A stretch of 64,000 nucleotides of DNA from Myxococcus stipitatus DSM 14675 (GCF_000331735.1 NC_020126.1:1054001-1118000), one strand, 5' to 3'. Numbered from the stretch's first letter, positions 8,898-17,994 are shown. Made by a program: numbers and translations. Notes: generated from the sequence alone by a model not told the origin.

Positions 8898-10180
8898 CGA
8901 CTCCTCCCTTTGGTGAATGTGAGTGGGATGTCGTTGAGTTTCATCCGCTGGCCGACGATGTCCAGCACCTGATTGCGCGTCAACCTCTGGCCAAGTTCGA
9001 CCTCGGCCTCGCGCAGGATCCTCATGATGGTCTGGTTCCATTCACCGGGCCACAGGCGCCCCAGCTTCCAGTTCCCGCCACCGTGAATGGCTTCATGGTG
9101 CGACTTTTCCAGTTTCACGCAGAACTGGTCGATGTCCATGGCACCCGTGAAGCCGCGCTGCTCGAACCACTCGCGATGCTCCTTGGGCAGGACGTGGTGC
9201 TTGGGAGCCTCGGCCATGCCCGCTCCCGCCTTGCCTGTCACGTGCATGCCCCGCACCTCGGGACTGTCTCCGAGGGCATCGCGCACCCCCTTGGGCAGGT
9301 CCTGATGGGCCTGGGCCATCAGCACCTGTCCTCCCTGGATGCGGATGGCCGCGCTGACGACGGGAACGGAGAGGACGCCCGCCTGCACGAGCCTGCGCAT
9401 CATCTCCACCCACTCGGCGGAGACCACGAGCCGCGAGCCCGTCATGACTCCACCCGAGCTCATCACGAACCCGACCCCCACTGTCGCGGGGGCGGCGGGA
9501 GGCAGCCTCGGCAAGGACATCTTCAACGTGGAGACCATGGCGACCAGCTCCAGTAACTGCGCCGCCGCGACGACCTTCGCCCCGACCTGCATGGCGGAGC
9601 GAGCCTCTGCGCTGATGGTGGCGAACTCACGGGTCAACGTCCCCATCAGCTCGGGCATCGCGGTCGCGGCGGCCTCGACTCGCTCCGGGTCCAGCGACGC
9701 GAGCTCCGCCAGCGCGGGCTTCATCAGCCCTTGGACGCGATGCAGGTCCGCGAACAGCTTCTCGGAGCCGCACGTGGGGCACTGGCGAAGCACTGCATCG
9801 CCGAGCTGAAGGAAGTCGGCCCAGGTGGTGAGCAACAGGCTCCCGAACAGGGCCGCCTGGAGTCTGGGGCCCGTCATGCGAAGCAGTCCCTGCTCCATGT
9901 CGGCGTCATCCACCGCCGAGGCCACGTCCGTCAGCGTGGTCGCGCCGCTCAAAGCACCACGAAGCCATCTCGACTGGTCCACTCCATGGTCGAGGTAGCG
10001 CGTGAACACACCCGTGAGTCCTCGTCCTCCAAACGCTGACGGCTGAGCCGCCAACCTGGAGAGCACGTCCCCCGAGTCATTCATCGAGGCGGTGACTTCC
10101 TCGATGGCCGCGAGGACCGCCAGTCGGGTCCCCGTGACTTCATCCCTGGAGCCAGACGCGCCAGGGCCCACATGCGTCAT
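8894..10180 (-). CDS. DUF2380-like polymorphic toxin with C-terminal HNH/AHH-type nuclease region
   Basis: The 428-residue protein has a helical N-terminal and middle part and a distinctive C-terminal domain. That domain contains KHHVLPKEHREWFEQRGF, then a Cys/His segment (FCVKLEKSHHEAIHGGGNW) and a PGEWN motif. The pattern matches what I remember of the myxobacterial DUF2380 family, thought to be HNH/endonuclease VII-like toxins. Likely catalytic residues are the paired histidines and the later HxxxH. The stop overlaps the start of the putative immunity gene. Frame continues upstream to a GTG at 10285, but that extension is richer in rare Arg codons and lacks a signal peptide. No lipobox is visible, unlike the SitA-like protein at 45963, so its route out of the cell is unclear. 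Confidence 0.75.
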   Translation of the reverse strand: MTHVGPGASGSRDEVTGTRLAVLAAIEEVTASMNDSGDVLSRLAAQPSAFGGRGLTGVFTRYLDHGVDQSRWLRGALSGATTLTDVASAVDDADMEQGLLRMTGPRLQAALFGSLLLTTWADFLQLGDAVLRQCPTCGSEKLFADLHRVQGLMKPALAELASLDPERVEAAATAMPELMGTLTREFATISAEARSAMQVGAKVVAAAQLLELVAMVSTLKMSLPRLPPAAPATVGVGFVMSSGGVMTGSRLVVSAEWVEMMRRLVQAGVLSVPVVSAAIRIQGGQVLMAQAHQDLPKGVRDALGDSPEVRGMHVTGKAGAGMAEAPKHHVLPKEHREWFEQRGFTGAMDIDQFCVKLEKSHHEAIHGGGNWKLGRLWPGEWNQTIMRILREAEVELGQRLTRNQVLDIVGQRMKLNDIPLTFTKGRSR

Positions 10181-10332
10181 CTCGTAACGCCCACTCTGTT
10201 GCAGCCCGACACGGAGGCCCGACCTCTCGGCAGCCCGGCACCCCCTCCCCAGGAACCACTGACTCCCGACAAGCGCCCTTCGCACCTTCCCCTCGGCGAC
10301 ACCATCACTCGAGGGGCTTGGGGAGCGCGCGC

Positions 10333-12012
10333 ATGGCGACCAACGGCAAATCCAAGGGCAACGGCAACGGCCACAGCGGCAACGGCCACGGCGACAAGCA
10401 GCCAGGACGGAAGCCGAACATCCTCGTCATCTGGGGCGATGACATCGGGCTGTGGAACATCAGCGCGTACAACCAGGGGATGATGGGCTATCGCACGCCC
10501 AACATCGACCGCATCGCCAAGCAAGGCGCGCTGATGACGGACTGCTACGGCCAACAGAGCTGCACCGCCGGCCGAGCGGCCTTCATCACCGGCATGAACC
10601 CCCTGCGCACCGGCTTGACGACCATCGGCATGCCCGGCGCCGACTACGGCCTCCAGGACTCCGACCCCACCATCGCCGAGATGCTCAAGCCCCTGGGCTA
10701 CACGTGCGGACAGTTCGGAAAGAACCACCTGGGCGACTCGAACCGCTACCTGCCCACCGTGCACGGCTTCGACGAGTTCCACGGCAACCTCTACCACCTC
10801 AATGCCGAGAACGAACCCGAGTGCCCTGACTACCCCAAGGACCCCGCGTTCAAGGACCACTTCGGCCCGCGCGGCGTGCTCCACTCCTGGGCCACCGACC
10901 GCGACGACCCGACCGAGGAACACCGCTGGGGCCGCGTGGGCAAGCAGAAGGTCGTCGACACCGGCCCGCTCACCAAGAAGCGCATGGAGACCGTGGACGA
11001 GGAGTTCCTCGCCTCGTCGCTGGCCTTCATGGAGCAGGCGGTGAAGTCGGACAAGCCCTTCTTCATCTGGCACAACACCACGCGCACCCACGTCTGGACC
11101 TTCTTGCAGGAGAAGTATCGCAACAAGACGGGCAAGGGGCTCTACGCGGACGCGATGACGGAGCTGGACGACATCGTGGGCACGCTGCTCGCGAAGCTCG
11201 ACGAGCTGGGCATCGCGGACAACACCATCGTCGTGTTCTCCACCGACAACGGCGTGGAGAAGATGAGCTGGCCGGACGGCGGCAACGCACCCTTCCGAGG
11301 CGAGAAGGGCTCCACCTGGGAAGGCGGCGTGCGAGTGCCCTGCGTCGTGCGCTGGCCCGGCGTCATCGAGCCGGGCACGGTCATCAACGACCTCTTCGCG
11401 CATGAAGACTGGATGCCCACGCTCGTCGCCGCGGCGGGCGGGCCCACGGACCTGGTGGAGAAGTGCAAGCAGGGCTACAGCGCGAGCGGGAAGAAGTTCC
11501 GCGTCCACCTGGACGGGTATGACCAGCGCGGACTGCTGTCCGGCAAGGAGCCCGGTCAGCGGCACGAGTTCGTCTACGTGCTCGACAGCGGCAACATCGC
11601 GGCGGTCCGCTACGACGACTGGAAGGTCATCTTCGCCTACCAGGATGGCCACGGGCCGGACATGTGGTTCAGCGGCAAGCGCTTCGACCCCGCGTGGCCC
11701 TACCTCATCAACCTCCGCTCGGACCCGTTCGAGGAGTCGCTCTACTCCGGCCTCTACACACGCTGGTACGGCGAGCGGATGTTCCTCTTCGTCCCCGCTC
11801 AGATGCTGGTGAAGAAGTTCGCCCAGAGTCTCCTCGACTTCGTCCCGAGCCAGGCGCCCGGCAGTCTCAGCATCGGCCCCATCAAGGACCAGGTGCGGCA
11901 GAAGATGCAGGAGGCCCAGAAGCAAGGGAAGTCGGAGGTCGGTGACCAGGTGATGGCCTTCGCCAAGGAGGTGGAGAAGGCCATCCACCGCCTCCAGCAG
12001 AGCCATGCCTGA
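10333..12012 (+). CDS. Sulfatase (arylsulfatase family)
   Basis: The 559-residue protein is a type I sulfatase that hydrolyses sulfate esters through a formylglycine made from Cys77 in the signature C-T-A-G-R (residues 77-81). Metal-binding aspartates appear at GDD (36-37) and in the later STDNG motif, followed by the typical GGNAPFRGEKGSTWEGG loop that surrounds the active site. A Gly/Asn/His/Lys-rich run occupies residues 5-22 before the fold. There is no signal peptide, so it may stay in the cytosol or use a non-classical route. The ATG at 10333 follows GGGGAG; an in-frame TTG at 10318 is less likely. Activity needs a formylglycine-generating enzyme, not present in this window. Confidence 0.9.
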   Translation: MATNGKSKGNGNGHSGNGHGDKQPGRKPNILVIWGDDIGLWNISAYNQGMMGYRTPNIDRIAKQGALMTDCYGQQSCTAGRAAFITGMNPLRTGLTTIGMPGADYGLQDSDPTIAEMLKPLGYTCGQFGKNHLGDSNRYLPTVHGFDEFHGNLYHLNAENEPECPDYPKDPAFKDHFGPRGVLHSWATDRDDPTEEHRWGRVGKQKVVDTGPLTKKRMETVDEEFLASSLAFMEQAVKSDKPFFIWHNTTRTHVWTFLQEKYRNKTGKGLYADAMTELDDIVGTLLAKLDELGIADNTIVVFSTDNGVEKMSWPDGGNAPFRGEKGSTWEGGVRVPCVVRWPGVIEPGTVINDLFAHEDWMPTLVAAAGGPTDLVEKCKQGYSASGKKFRVHLDGYDQRGLLSGKEPGQRHEFVYVLDSGNIAAVRYDDWKVIFAYQDGHGPDMWFSGKRFDPAWPYLINLRSDPFEESLYSGLYTRWYGERMFLFVPAQMLVKKFAQSLLDFVPSQAPGSLSIGPIKDQVRQKMQEAQKQGKSEVGDQVMAFAKEVEKAIHRLQQSHA

Positions 12013-12028
12013 CCTCGTGTGACGGCGG

Positions 12029-12057
12029 CGCGGAGGGTGGAGTCGGCGCCCTCCGCG
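12029..12057. terminator. Bidirectional hairpin between sulfatase and MgtC-like genes
   Basis: CGCGGAGGG (12029-12037) pairs perfectly with CCCTCCGCG (12049-12057) around an 11-base loop. It fills most of the 45-base gap between two convergent genes, and its right arm touches the stop codon of the minus-strand gene. Confidence 0.6.
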
Positions 12058-12549
12058 TCAGCGCTTCGGGTCTTCTTTCTTCTCCTCGCCGAGCAGCTCT
12101 CGAAGCTCTTGTGACGTCCGCATGATGCGCTTGCGGTGGAACACCCGATGCTCCAGCAGGCCCACCAGCCAGCTCGTCAGGGAGATGACGGGCGCGACAC
12201 ACGCGGCGAGCAGCGGATTGCCGAGCGCCGCCTCGCAGCCCACCGCCGCCGCAATCCAGATGGACGCGGCGGTGGTGATGCCGAAGATGGCGCTGCCCTT
12301 CTTGAGCACACTCGCCGCGCCGACGAAGCCGATGCCGGACGCCACGCCCTGGATGATGCGCAGCGTCTCCGAGGGAACGTTCGTCAGGTTCGCCCCGGAG
12401 GTGCAGAAGAGCGCCGCGCCCAGCGTCACCAGGTAGTGCGTCCGCACGCCGCCCGGCCGCTTGCGATAGGGCAGCCCCAGGATGAGTCCCGCGCCCCCCG
12501 CCACCAGGAGCCGGACGAGCACCTCTCCACTTCCGAACTCCGCGGCCAT
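12058..12549 (-). CDS. MgtC/SapB family membrane protein
   Basis: The 163-residue polytopic membrane protein matches the MgtC/SapB family. After a first membrane helix (LLVAGGAGLILGL) it has basic residues and GVRTHYLVTLGAALF, then the conserved SGIGFVGAASVLKKG and ITTAASIWIAAAVG. These correspond to the family's RTH, GIGFLGAG and GLTTAA motifs. Members influence magnesium homeostasis, membrane potential or F-ATPase activity in pathogens; the role here is unknown. The start at 12549 is preceded by GAGGGAG in the coding direction. It lies 67 bases downstream of the DUF2254-like gene on the same strand, so the two may be co-transcribed. Confidence 0.88.
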   Translation of the reverse strand: MAAEFGSGEVLVRLLVAGGAGLILGLPYRKRPGGVRTHYLVTLGAALFCTSGANLTNVPSETLRIIQGVASGIGFVGAASVLKKGSAIFGITTAASIWIAAAVGCEAALGNPLLAACVAPVISLTSWLVGLLEHRVFHRKRIMRTSQELRELLGEEKKEDPKR

Positions 12550-12616
12550 CCTGTGCTCCCTCGGCCAAGGTGGTCGCGCCCTGGGAGGCTCGCAACGTGG
12601 CGGCGCCCCACGTGGC

Positions 12617-13978
12617 TCAGAAGCCGATAGCGGGGAGGGGCGGCCACGGTCCGCCATCGAGCGCTTGCTCGAGGGCCTCCGCGTGACGGCGCAGGAGCGA
12701 CTGCCCCGAGGCACCTGACGGTGTCTTCTCCGAGACAGCGAGGATGGCGTGAAGCCGCTCGCGAGCGGCTCGCCGGTCCTCCGCCTCGTGCAGGCGTTGG
12801 CCCACGGCGGCCGTCAGTCGCAGGAGCCGGAGCACCACGGCGGGCTCCTCGACGCCGTAGCGAAGAATCTGGTCGGTGGCCAGGACGAGCAGGTCTCGGA
12901 GCGAGGGGCCGTGCAGGAACACGCGAGGCGTTCCGGAGGCATCCGCCAGCACGCGAGGCCCCAGCTTCATCCGGCTCAGCTCGCACAGCAGGAACGTGAG
13001 TTGGTCCACGGCCTCCACGGCGGTGTAGGGGTCGTTGATTCCCGGGGACAGCGCCTTGATGGCCACGTCCACCAACTGACGCACGCCCAGGGCGAGGTCC
13101 CGGTCATCGTCCCGCCAGCGGTCCAGTTGGATGGCGCGGAGCACGAGGGCCTCGTCGGCGATCTCGGGCGGCGGAGAGGAGGCGACGGCCTCTGCCTCGA
13201 ACCAGCCCACGTCTTCATCCCGAGTCACGGGCTCGCCGATGGCTCGCTCCACATGGACGACGAGCTTGCGCGCCGTGGCCACGTCGAGAATCGCCGGGGC
13301 ATCGATGGCCGTGATGAAGCCCGGGTGTCGGACGCGCAGCACCCTTGCCGCCGCGGAGCGAGGTCGCGCGGGAGGTGGCTCGGGCAGGTCGTTGGCGCGG
13401 AAGCGTTCGAGCGTCCGTGCGGTGCCCAGCGTGTCCTCGCGCACCCTTCGGACCAGGTTCTCCACGCGCATGAGCTGGAACGTCTGGAACACCGAGTAGA
13501 TGAGCGAGCCTTCGCAGAGGACGAGCAGCACCATGGCCAGCGCGAGGGCGGGGCGCGGGGCGCGCTCGACTTCGGAGATGAAGCCGAACTCGTGCGCCGC
13601 CACGAGACAGAAGACGCTCGTGCCGACGAACACCGGGATGACCACGCGCACGCCCGCGCTGTGCAGATACATCCGCAGCAGGCGAGGTGAGTACTGCCCC
13701 GCGGCGTTCTGCACCACGAGCATGGACAGCGACAGGATGATGCTGAGCGAGGTGAGCGCGATGCCCAGCACCGCGGAGAGGGTGCTGCGTGCCTCGGTGG
13801 CGGTGGCCTGCCAGGCGGCCCCGGTCAGCAGCCGGCCGAGGAAGAAGGTCGGCTGCACGAGGAGGACTCCCAGGACGCCGCCGACCACGACGCCGACGAT
13901 GGGCGGAAGCCAGAGTTGGTGACGGACCCACCCGCGCCAGGTCTGCCCTTCATGGGGCCGCTGGGTATGTCCCTCCAA
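12617..13978 (-). CDS. DUF2254-like integral membrane protein
   Basis: The 453-residue protein has an N-terminal membrane block with about four hydrophobic helices. The block includes the characteristic stretch SLSIILSLSMLVVQNAAGQYSPRLLR and a later VIPVFVGTSVFCLVA helix. After this comes a long soluble part (about residues 190-453) containing DVAIKALSPGINDPYTA, a segment I associate with the predicted membrane family DUF2254. No biochemical function is established for that family. The open frame starts at the ATG at 13978. Upstream, on the other strand, lies the frameshifted gene near 14080. Confidence 0.82.
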   Translation of the reverse strand: MEGHTQRPHEGQTWRGWVRHQLWLPPIVGVVVGGVLGVLLVQPTFFLGRLLTGAAWQATATEARSTLSAVLGIALTSLSIILSLSMLVVQNAAGQYSPRLLRMYLHSAGVRVVIPVFVGTSVFCLVAAHEFGFISEVERAPRPALALAMVLLVLCEGSLIYSVFQTFQLMRVENLVRRVREDTLGTARTLERFRANDLPEPPPARPRSAAARVLRVRHPGFITAIDAPAILDVATARKLVVHVERAIGEPVTRDEDVGWFEAEAVASSPPPEIADEALVLRAIQLDRWRDDDRDLALGVRQLVDVAIKALSPGINDPYTAVEAVDQLTFLLCELSRMKLGPRVLADASGTPRVFLHGPSLRDLLVLATDQILRYGVEEPAVVLRLLRLTAAVGQRLHEAEDRRAARERLHAILAVSEKTPSGASGQSLLRRHAEALEQALDGGPWPPLPAIGF

Positions 13979-14079
13979 TGTCCCGCCTCCTGAGTCCCTC
14001 TGTCGACTCGCGAACAGCTCTCCTGGCGGAAGCTGGAGACGGCGAGGGGGCGCGACAACAGAAGGGCGGCCCGAGAGGC

Positions 14080-14564
14080 ATGCGTTCGCATCGCCCGCGC
14101 GTGGAGGACCTCCTGGCGAACCAGGTCGTGGGGCTCGACTACGACTTCATGAGGGAGCAGGGGGGGGCTGTATGAGCACTGCCTCGATGGCTCTGAGTGG
14201 CTCTGTGAGAACACGGGACAGTCCCTGACGACGCCGAGCTTCCAGTCGCTGGACGCACTCGTCCCGGATGGGGAGGTACGAGGGCTCCTCGGTGGATTGG
14301 TGCAAACCGGAGGAGAACGAATCGCGCATCATCGTCCTCACTCCGACGCGCACGGCCGACTCACCCGGTATGGAGCAGACCCAACCTCTCGAGGGGCAGG
14401 GCTCCTGGGGCTGCCATGCGCGATTCTCGACCTTCCAGTACGTCAACGACTTCGCGAAGCTCGACGAGGCCATCCTCCGGGTGGGACGTGCCCTCCGGGA
14501 AGGAGAGGTCCTCGGCGAAGTGCTGCTGATCGTCGAGGCTCCCTTCATGATTCGGGCGCTCTGA
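14080..14564 (+). pseudogene. Hypothetical gene broken by two G-tract frameshifts
   Basis: Three consecutive segments in three frames read as one protein-like sequence. Frame one ends VVGLDYDFMREQGG at a seven-G run (14161-14167). Frame two continues LYEHCLDGSEWLCENTGQ to SLDALVPDG at a four-G run (14270-14273). Frame three continues RYEGSSVDWCKPEEN and ends VEAPFMIRAL at 14564. Removing one G from each run joins all three into about 160 residues. The final segment alone would be a 98-residue frame from an ATG at 14268, but that ATG has no ribosome-binding site. The start at 14080 is a guess; the same frame is open back to an ATG at 13978. No family is recognised. It is either a real pseudogene or two sequencing/assembly errors. 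Confidence 0.6.
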
Positions 14565-14582
14565 CGCGCGCGTGGGCGCGCC

Positions 14583-15836
14583 TCAGCCCAAGGCGGCGGA
14601 GGCGCGACCGAGGCCCTCGGCGACGGAGGTGAAGGCGTCCGCGGTGCGCACGCGGTCCTCGCCGAAGCGCCGCACGTAGAGCTGTCGCACGGCGGGAATC
14701 TGCGAGGAGCCACCGGTGAGGAACACCGCGTCGATGTTCTGGGCCTCCGGGTGGCGCGAGAGCAGCCCTTCCGTGCACTGCTCCAGCTCGTCGAGCAGCG
14801 GCTTGCTGAACGCCTCGAACTCCTGGCGGGTGATGGGCTCGTGGAGGTTGATGCGCGCCTCCTCGAAGTCCACGGTGGCCACGTCCTCGCGGGACAGGCG
14901 GACCTTGGCCGCCTCGATGGCTCGGAAGAGGCGGTAGCCCAGGTTGTCCATCACCAGGTCGTGCAGGGCCTGGATTTCGGCCTGCTTGTCGCTGGTCTCC
15001 AGCATGGTCGCGAGCAGGTCCTGCGTGGACTTCTCGCGGATGAAGGACATCTCGTGCCAGGAGAGCAGCTTGGCCACGACGTGCTGGGGGATGGGCAGGC
15101 GCTTGTCGCTGAGACCTCGGACCCGGTAGGTGGAGCCGGCGCCGAAGCGGGGCAGCAGCTTGTGGCGCATGATTTCGGCGTCGAAGCGGTCACCGCCGAT
15201 GCGCACACCGGTGGAGCCCACGACGTCGGGGCGGCGGTCCTTGGCGCCTCGGTGCGAGGGGCCCAGGCGCATCAGCGTGAGGTCCGTGGTGCCGGCGCCG
15301 AAGTCGGCGACGAGGACGAGCTCATCGCGCTGGAGCTGGGCCTCGTAGGCGAGCGCGGCGGCGATGGGCTCGATGAGGAACTCGATGTGCTGGAAGCCGG
15401 CGAGCTCGGCGGCGCGGTGGAGGCGCTTCTGGGCGAGCGCGTCCGCTTCCGGGTCCGGGGTGAAGACGGCGGGGCGGCCCAGGATGACGGCTTCCGGGGG
15501 CGTGCCCAGGTGGACACCGGCGGCTTCGCGGACGCGGCGCAGGAGGATGGCGACCAGTTCCTCGATGGTGAAGGTGCGGCCTTTCACCTGGGTGGCGCGG
15601 AAGGAGGAGGAGTGGAGGAAGGACTTCACGGACTGGATGAAGCGTCCGGTGTTGTCCTCCATGTAGCGGTTGATGGCGTCGGCGCCTGTGTAGATTTCGC
15701 GCTCGTCGTCCGGGAAGAACATGACGGAGCGGTAGAGGCGCGGCTCCGCGGTGTGGGGTTGCAGGGACAGCACCGTGCCGTCGGGCAGGGCCGCCGCGGT
15801 GTTGCTGGTTCCGAAGTCGAGTCCGCAGGCGTGCAT
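14583..15836 (-). CDS. Hsp70-like ATPase (YegD-type)
   Basis: The 417-residue protein has the actin/Hsp70 nucleotide-binding fold: phosphate-1 motif LDFGTSNT at the N-terminus, phosphate-2 motif VADFGAGTTDL, and the adenosine motif FLTGGSSQIP. It lacks the substrate-binding and lid domains of DnaK, matching the shorter YegD-type group. It may therefore bind and hydrolyse ATP without classical chaperone activity. The start at 15836 puts the phosphate motif at residue 6; an in-frame ATG 45 bases upstream (15881) is possible. The frame stays open much farther into the neighbouring gene, but that extension is Cys/Ala-rich antisense of a repetitive gene. It is divergent from the Gln/Ala-rich lipoprotein gene. 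Confidence 0.9.
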   Translation of the reverse strand: MHACGLDFGTSNTAAALPDGTVLSLQPHTAEPRLYRSVMFFPDDEREIYTGADAINRYMEDNTGRFIQSVKSFLHSSSFRATQVKGRTFTIEELVAILLRRVREAAGVHLGTPPEAVILGRPAVFTPDPEADALAQKRLHRAAELAGFQHIEFLIEPIAAALAYEAQLQRDELVLVADFGAGTTDLTLMRLGPSHRGAKDRRPDVVGSTGVRIGGDRFDAEIMRHKLLPRFGAGSTYRVRGLSDKRLPIPQHVVAKLLSWHEMSFIREKSTQDLLATMLETSDKQAEIQALHDLVMDNLGYRLFRAIEAAKVRLSREDVATVDFEEARINLHEPITRQEFEAFSKPLLDELEQCTEGLLSRHPEAQNIDAVFLTGGSSQIPAVRQLYVRRFGEDRVRTADAFTSVAEGLGRASAALG

Positions 15837-16002
15837 GGGGGTGCGCCCCTTATCCCCAAAGCTCGGGAAAGGGTAGGGCATCGTGAGCGGGCCCGCCTGG
15901 TGGAGGACGGGCGGGGGCACGAACGCTCGGAGAGTGAATGAGGTGGTGGGGTCGGGTGGCGTCCCTTGTTCTCGTTCGGAAGGGCTACCCACAGGGGGCT
16001 TC

Positions 16003-17994
16003 ATGACATTTCGGACGAGAGCATGGGTGGTGGCGGGGGCCACCGCCGCGCTGCTCATCTCGGGTTGCCGCGAGCGAGGCCAGGACGCGAAGGCGCCGGC
16101 CGCGGCCCCGGACGAGCAACAGCAGCAAGTGGACAGTTCAAGGGATGCGGCGCGGCGGGAGCAGGAGGCACAGGCCCGCGAGCAGCAGGAGCCCGGCCAG
16201 GACCCGGCCGCACGGCAGGTTGCCCAGGCGCAGCAACAGCTCGTCCAGGCCCAGCAGCAGCAAGCGAGTGCGCGACAGCAAGCGACCGAAGCGGCGAAGC
16301 AGCCGGCCGTAGCGGGACAGCAAGCGACCGAAGCGGCGAAGCAGCCGGCGGTAGCGGGGCAGCAAGCGACCGAAGCGGCGAAGCAGCCGGCCGTAGCGGG
16401 ACAGCAAGCGACCGAAGCGGCGGAGCAGCCAGCAGCGGCAAGGCAGCAGGTCGCCGATGCGACGAAGCAGCCAGCGGAGGTGAAGCAGCAGGCCACCGAG
16501 GCGACGAAGCAGCCCGCAGGGGCGAAGCAGAAGGCCACCGAGGCGACAGGACAGTCAGGTGAAGCGCACCGGCCGTCGACTGGGGCGACGAAGCAGCCAG
16601 CGGAGGCGAAGCAGCAGGTCGCCGATGCAGCAGCACAGTCTGGCGCAGCGCAACCGCAGGCCTCCGATGGAGCGGCGCAGTCCGGGACCGCACGGCAGCA
16701 GTCCACTGGGGCGGGAGCGCAACCAGGGACAGCGCCGCAGCCATCGGCCGAAGCTTCAGCCCAGGCGGGTGCACCGCAGTCTCCCGAGTCCTCGCAGGAG
16801 GTGGGGAGTGCTTCGCCGCAAGGCGCACAGGCCAATCAGCCGCCCAAGAGCGCGAGCCAGCAGGCCGCTGAGGCCGCGCAACAGTCCGCGCGGGCAAGCC
16901 AGGGTGACGAGACTCCCCCGACATCCGAAATGGCACAGCAGAGTGCGCAGCCATCCCCGGAGTCGGGCCCGTCAGCCGAGACGGCACAGCAGCAGGACAC
17001 CGCCCAGGCCGCACAGGCGCCCGAGACAGCTCCGCGACAGCCCGGGCAGGAAACCCCGCCAGGGACAGAGGACGCGTCGCAACAAGTCACCCAGTCGCAA
17101 TCGAGCGCCTCCGCGGACGACGAGGAGCGCGACGCGGACACACAAGCCGAGCTTCGCGCTGAACGCGAGGCCGCGCTGCGAGCGGAGCAACGGGCTCGTC
17201 AGCAAGCCTCGCAGTCCGACTCGTCCCCCACCGGAGCGGAATCGCAACAGCCCGTGGCCTCCTCGCCAACGGACATGCAGTCGCAACAACAGGTGGCCTC
17301 CGCGCCAACCGTGACGGAGCCACCGTCGTGGCCGGGCTCCTCGTCACCCTCGACTTCCAGCACGGGGCAGCCCACGGAAGACGCCCCACAGGCGCTCTCT
17401 CCGCTGGAGCAGCTCGACTCCTGGCAACAGGGTGGGCAGGAGCAGCCATACACCGCCTCCTCACCCACGGACTCGACGGGAGCCACCACGCCTCGAGGGA
17501 CACAGGTCCCTCCGCAACAGCCCTTTGCCACCACCCCCTCGACGTCCGAGCAGCTGCCCACCCAGTGGGGAACAGGAACCTCCGGGACCTTCACCCAGCC
17601 AGGGTTCCAGTCACCGCTGGCCCTGCTCCCGTACCTCTCCTCGGACTCACAACAGGGGAGCGGCAGCACGACCTCCGAGACGCAGACCCAGACGCCTCAG
17701 CAGAACACGGTGCGGGAGTTCGTCGGCGAGCTGGTGAAGGCGAGCGAGAACGAAGTGCTGCTCGGCCAGAGTGGCGAAGCGCAGCTCCAATTGTCCGTGG
17801 ACCCGCAGACTCACGTCACGCTGAACGGCTTCAGCTCCGTCGCCGAGGACATCCGGGAAGGCACCCAGGTCCGTGCCGCCTACACCACGGACGCCACCAC
17901 GGGTCAGGGGCGCGCCGTCCGCCTCGAGGCGACGACGCAGGAGGACACCACCGGGACCAACGCGTCCCCCCAAGAAACGCAGCCCTCCCAGTAG
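16003..17994 (+). CDS. Gln/Ala/Ser-rich repetitive lipoprotein with C-terminal small beta-domain
   Basis: The 663-residue product starts with a lipoprotein signal (LLISGC, Cys22). Residues about 25-560 are low complexity: Gln, Ala, Pro, Ser, Thr and Glu dominate. They include a 14-residue unit of the type QQATEAAKQPAVAG repeated four times near residues 92-147, then decaying copies. A globular region of about 75 residues sits near the C-terminus (REFVGELVKASENEVLLG onward to GRAVRLEA) and looks like a small beta-barrel of the DUF5666 kind, though that is a tentative match. The long tail probably acts as a flexible spacer holding the beta-domain away from the membrane. The ATG at 16003 follows AGGGGG and places the signal peptide first. 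Confidence 0.82.
   Translation: MTFRTRAWVVAGATAALLISGCRERGQDAKAPAAAPDEQQQQVDSSRDAARREQEAQAREQQEPGQDPAARQVAQAQQQLVQAQQQQASARQQATEAAKQPAVAGQQATEAAKQPAVAGQQATEAAKQPAVAGQQATEAAEQPAAARQQVADATKQPAEVKQQATEATKQPAGAKQKATEATGQSGEAHRPSTGATKQPAEAKQQVADAAAQSGAAQPQASDGAAQSGTARQQSTGAGAQPGTAPQPSAEASAQAGAPQSPESSQEVGSASPQGAQANQPPKSASQQAAEAAQQSARASQGDETPPTSEMAQQSAQPSPESGPSAETAQQQDTAQAAQAPETAPRQPGQETPPGTEDASQQVTQSQSSASADDEERDADTQAELRAEREAALRAEQRARQQASQSDSSPTGAESQQPVASSPTDMQSQQQVASAPTVTEPPSWPGSSSPSTSSTGQPTEDAPQALSPLEQLDSWQQGGQEQPYTASSPTDSTGATTPRGTQVPPQQPFATTPSTSEQLPTQWGTGTSGTFTQPGFQSPLALLPYLSSDSQQGSGSTTSETQTQTPQQNTVREFVGELVKASENEVLLGQSGEAQLQLSVDPQTHVTLNGFSSVAEDIREGTQVRAAYTTDATTGQGRAVRLEATTQEDTTGTNASPQETQPSQ
16276..16443 (+). 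repeat. Four tandem 42-bp repeats inside the lipoprotein gene
   Basis: Units begin at 16276, 16318, 16360 and 16402 and each encodes 14 residues, so the array stays in frame. Units one to three are nearly identical; the fourth diverges in its second half, and degenerate related units follow to about 16640. The array is likely to vary in copy number between strains. Confidence 0.85.

Noticed and set aside
16276-16443. 42-bp repeats as a CRISPR array
   Set aside because: Units are directly adjacent without spacers and in frame inside a coding gene; no cas genes are present.
15837-16835. N-terminal extension of the Hsp70-like protein through the Gln/Ala-rich lipoprotein gene
   Set aside because: The extension is a Cys/Ala repeat that is antisense of the 42-bp repeats; the Hsp70 fold starts at 15836.
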